A DNA stretch of 6,368 nt, taken from NCBI GenBank assembly GCA_016188625.1, contig JACPHL010000336.1, positions 1-6,368 on the forward strand, in the 5' to 3' direction. This DNA is from Candidatus Rokuibacteriota bacterium (GTDB lineage Bacteria > Methylomirabilota > Methylomirabilia > Rokubacteriales > JACPHL01). The notes below the pieces were generated by a model. That model made no database searches. It saw only the letters and a program-made list of their open reading frames with translations, and had not been told where the DNA came from. Position numbers and translations under genes: made by a program. Shown piece after piece: positions 5,907 through 6,368 of this stretch. Within the stretch, counting starts at the first letter, position 1; the number at the start of each line of letters is the position of its first letter.

Positions 5907-5911
5907 TCTCG

Positions 5912-6217
5912 ATGATCCGGTCCTTTGCGGACCAGGGGACAGAAGACGTGTTTAACGGCCTGAACAGCAAGACGGCCCGTCGAAGCTGCCCCCGTGAACT
6001 GTGGGCTGTGGCCAGCCGGAAGCTGGACCAGCTCGATTCCATGGAAAGCTTGGAAGAGCTTCGGATCCCCCCGGGGAATCACCTCGAAGCATTGGTGGGT
6101 GACCGGAGAGGCCAGCACAGCATCCGGATCAACGAGAGGTACCGGATCTGCTTCCGCTGGACGACGGAGGGTCCATCGAACGTGGAGATCGTGGATTACC
6201 ACCAGCGGCGGACGTAA
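5912..6217 (+). CDS. higB: HigB toxin, RelE/ParE-superfamily mRNA interferase
   Basis: A 101-residue toxin of the HigB (RelE/ParE) fold, which in characterised members enters the ribosome and cleaves mRNA during translation. The signature segments are the start MIRSFADQGTEDVFNG, the LEELRIPPGNHLEALVGDR loop (48-65), GQHSIRINERYRICFRW (67-83) and the C-terminal VEIVDYH (91-97), with H97 at the position of the usual active-site tail. Length is normal, with a small extra tail QRRT. The toxin precedes its antitoxin, which is the higBA order. No Shine-Dalgarno stands before the ATG (GATATCGTGTCTCG), so translation may be leaderless. This start is fixed by the conserved MI-SF N-terminus. G/C at third positions is somewhat lower than in the nirK and kinase genes, which would suit a transferable module. 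It is divergent from nirK. Confidence 0.94.
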   Translation: MIRSFADQGTEDVFNGLNSKTARRSCPRELWAVASRKLDQLDSMESLEELRIPPGNHLEALVGDRRGQHSIRINERYRICFRWTTEGPSNVEIVDYHQRRT

Positions 6218-6228
6218 GGAGATCGGTT

Positions 6229-6368
6229 ATGGTTCGAGTACCGATGCACCGAGAACCCACCCACCCCGGGGAAATGCTGCTTGAGGAGTTCCTAAAGCCG
6301 ATGGGGCTTTCCCAGCGGGACCTTGCCCGTGGCATTCGGGTTCCCTATCAAAGGGTGAACGAGCTGAT
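6229..6368 (+). CDS. higA: HigA antitoxin, XRE-family HTH protein (3' end outside window)
   Basis: The first 46 codons are visible and the frame is open at the right edge. The N-terminus MVRVPMHREPTHPGEMLLEE, followed by FLKPMGLSQRDLARGIRVPY and QRVNEL, is typical of HigA/VapI-type antitoxins: the HPGE-x-L-x-E-E motif (12-20) leads into the helix-turn-helix (about 28-46). It binds and silences HigB and represses the shared promoter. The ATG at 6229 has AAGGAG ending 7 nt upstream, overlapping the higB stop codon, and the intergenic gap is only 11 nt, so the pair is translated from one message. An internal ATG at 6244 would give a start closer to that of many homologues, but it has no ribosome-binding site of its own as good as the first. 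Confidence 0.93.
   Translation, partial: MVRVPMHREPTHPGEMLLEEFLKPMGLSQRDLARGIRVPYQRVNEL

Larger units (their letters stand above)
5546..5911. other. Divergent nirK/higB control region
   Basis: This 366-bp stretch has no gene of its own. Long minus-strand frames here are continuations of antisense or wrong-frame readings. From the nirK side it holds a leader of about 90 nt, a sigma-54 promoter match (5647-5662), an A/T-rich patch with the direct repeat GATAAT-G-GATAAT (5691-5703) that could be a bending site, a 22-bp dyad (5737-5758), two 22-bp dyadic repeats (5798-5852), and the higB promoter/operator (5877-5906). The middle is markedly less GC-rich than the flanking genes. Its density of symmetric sites implies regulation of both flanking operons. 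Confidence 0.8.

Noticed and set aside
5705-6202. 165-codon minus-strand frame between nirK and higB
   Set aside because: It runs antisense through higB and the control region; no family resemblance seen.

Overview
This is a very GC-rich bacterial chromosomal window (coding third positions are almost all G or C). It carries one tRNA, six convincing protein genes, and a 366-bp regulatory intergenic region. The gene mix is a class II copper nitrite reductase, a GAF hybrid histidine kinase, a Mut7-C/PIN-like protein and a higBA toxin-antitoxin pair. It fits a soil or subsurface bacterium of a high-GC lineage such as Methylomirabilota/Rokubacteria or a deltaproteobacterial group. That placement is inference only, because nothing here is a phylogenetic marker.

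Layout, left to right. Positions 1-274 have no convincing gene, only a weak open frame at the left edge, a short dyad, and a strong stem-loop (231-260) just downstream of tRNA-Val(CAC) (275-350, minus). A large membrane-anchored hybrid sensor kinase follows (409-2499, minus). About 155 bp upstream of its start lie two tandem copies of TGCCA-N3-TGGCA set exactly two helical turns apart (2655-2689). A Mut7-C RNase-like gene (2706-3170, minus, GTG start) is divergent from a dihydroorotate dehydrogenase gene (3219-4253, plus), separated by 48 bp.

The right half is a nitrite-respiration or NO-related unit. nirK (4532-5545, minus) is followed 17 nt downstream by a 73-residue one-helix SHOCT protein (4293-4514, minus), almost certainly as one operon. 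Upstream of nirK is a near-perfect sigma-54 (-24/-12) promoter (5647-5662). Further upstream are dyads placed where a sigma-54 enhancer-binding activator would bind: one at 5737-5758, and two 22-bp near-identical dyadic repeats 33 bp apart at 5798-5852, with a degenerate half-copy 32 bp before them. This makes the nirK control region the most interesting part of the window, since most known nirK genes depend on FNR/NnrR- or NsrR-type control.

The window ends in a higBA toxin-antitoxin locus (5912-6217, and 6229 past the edge, plus), divergent from nirK. It has a candidate autoregulatory dyad between the predicted -35 region and the start codon. higB has no Shine-Dalgarno sequence and may be read from a leaderless transcript. 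Long open frames antisense to the kinase and to nirK are GC-driven shadows and are not annotated.
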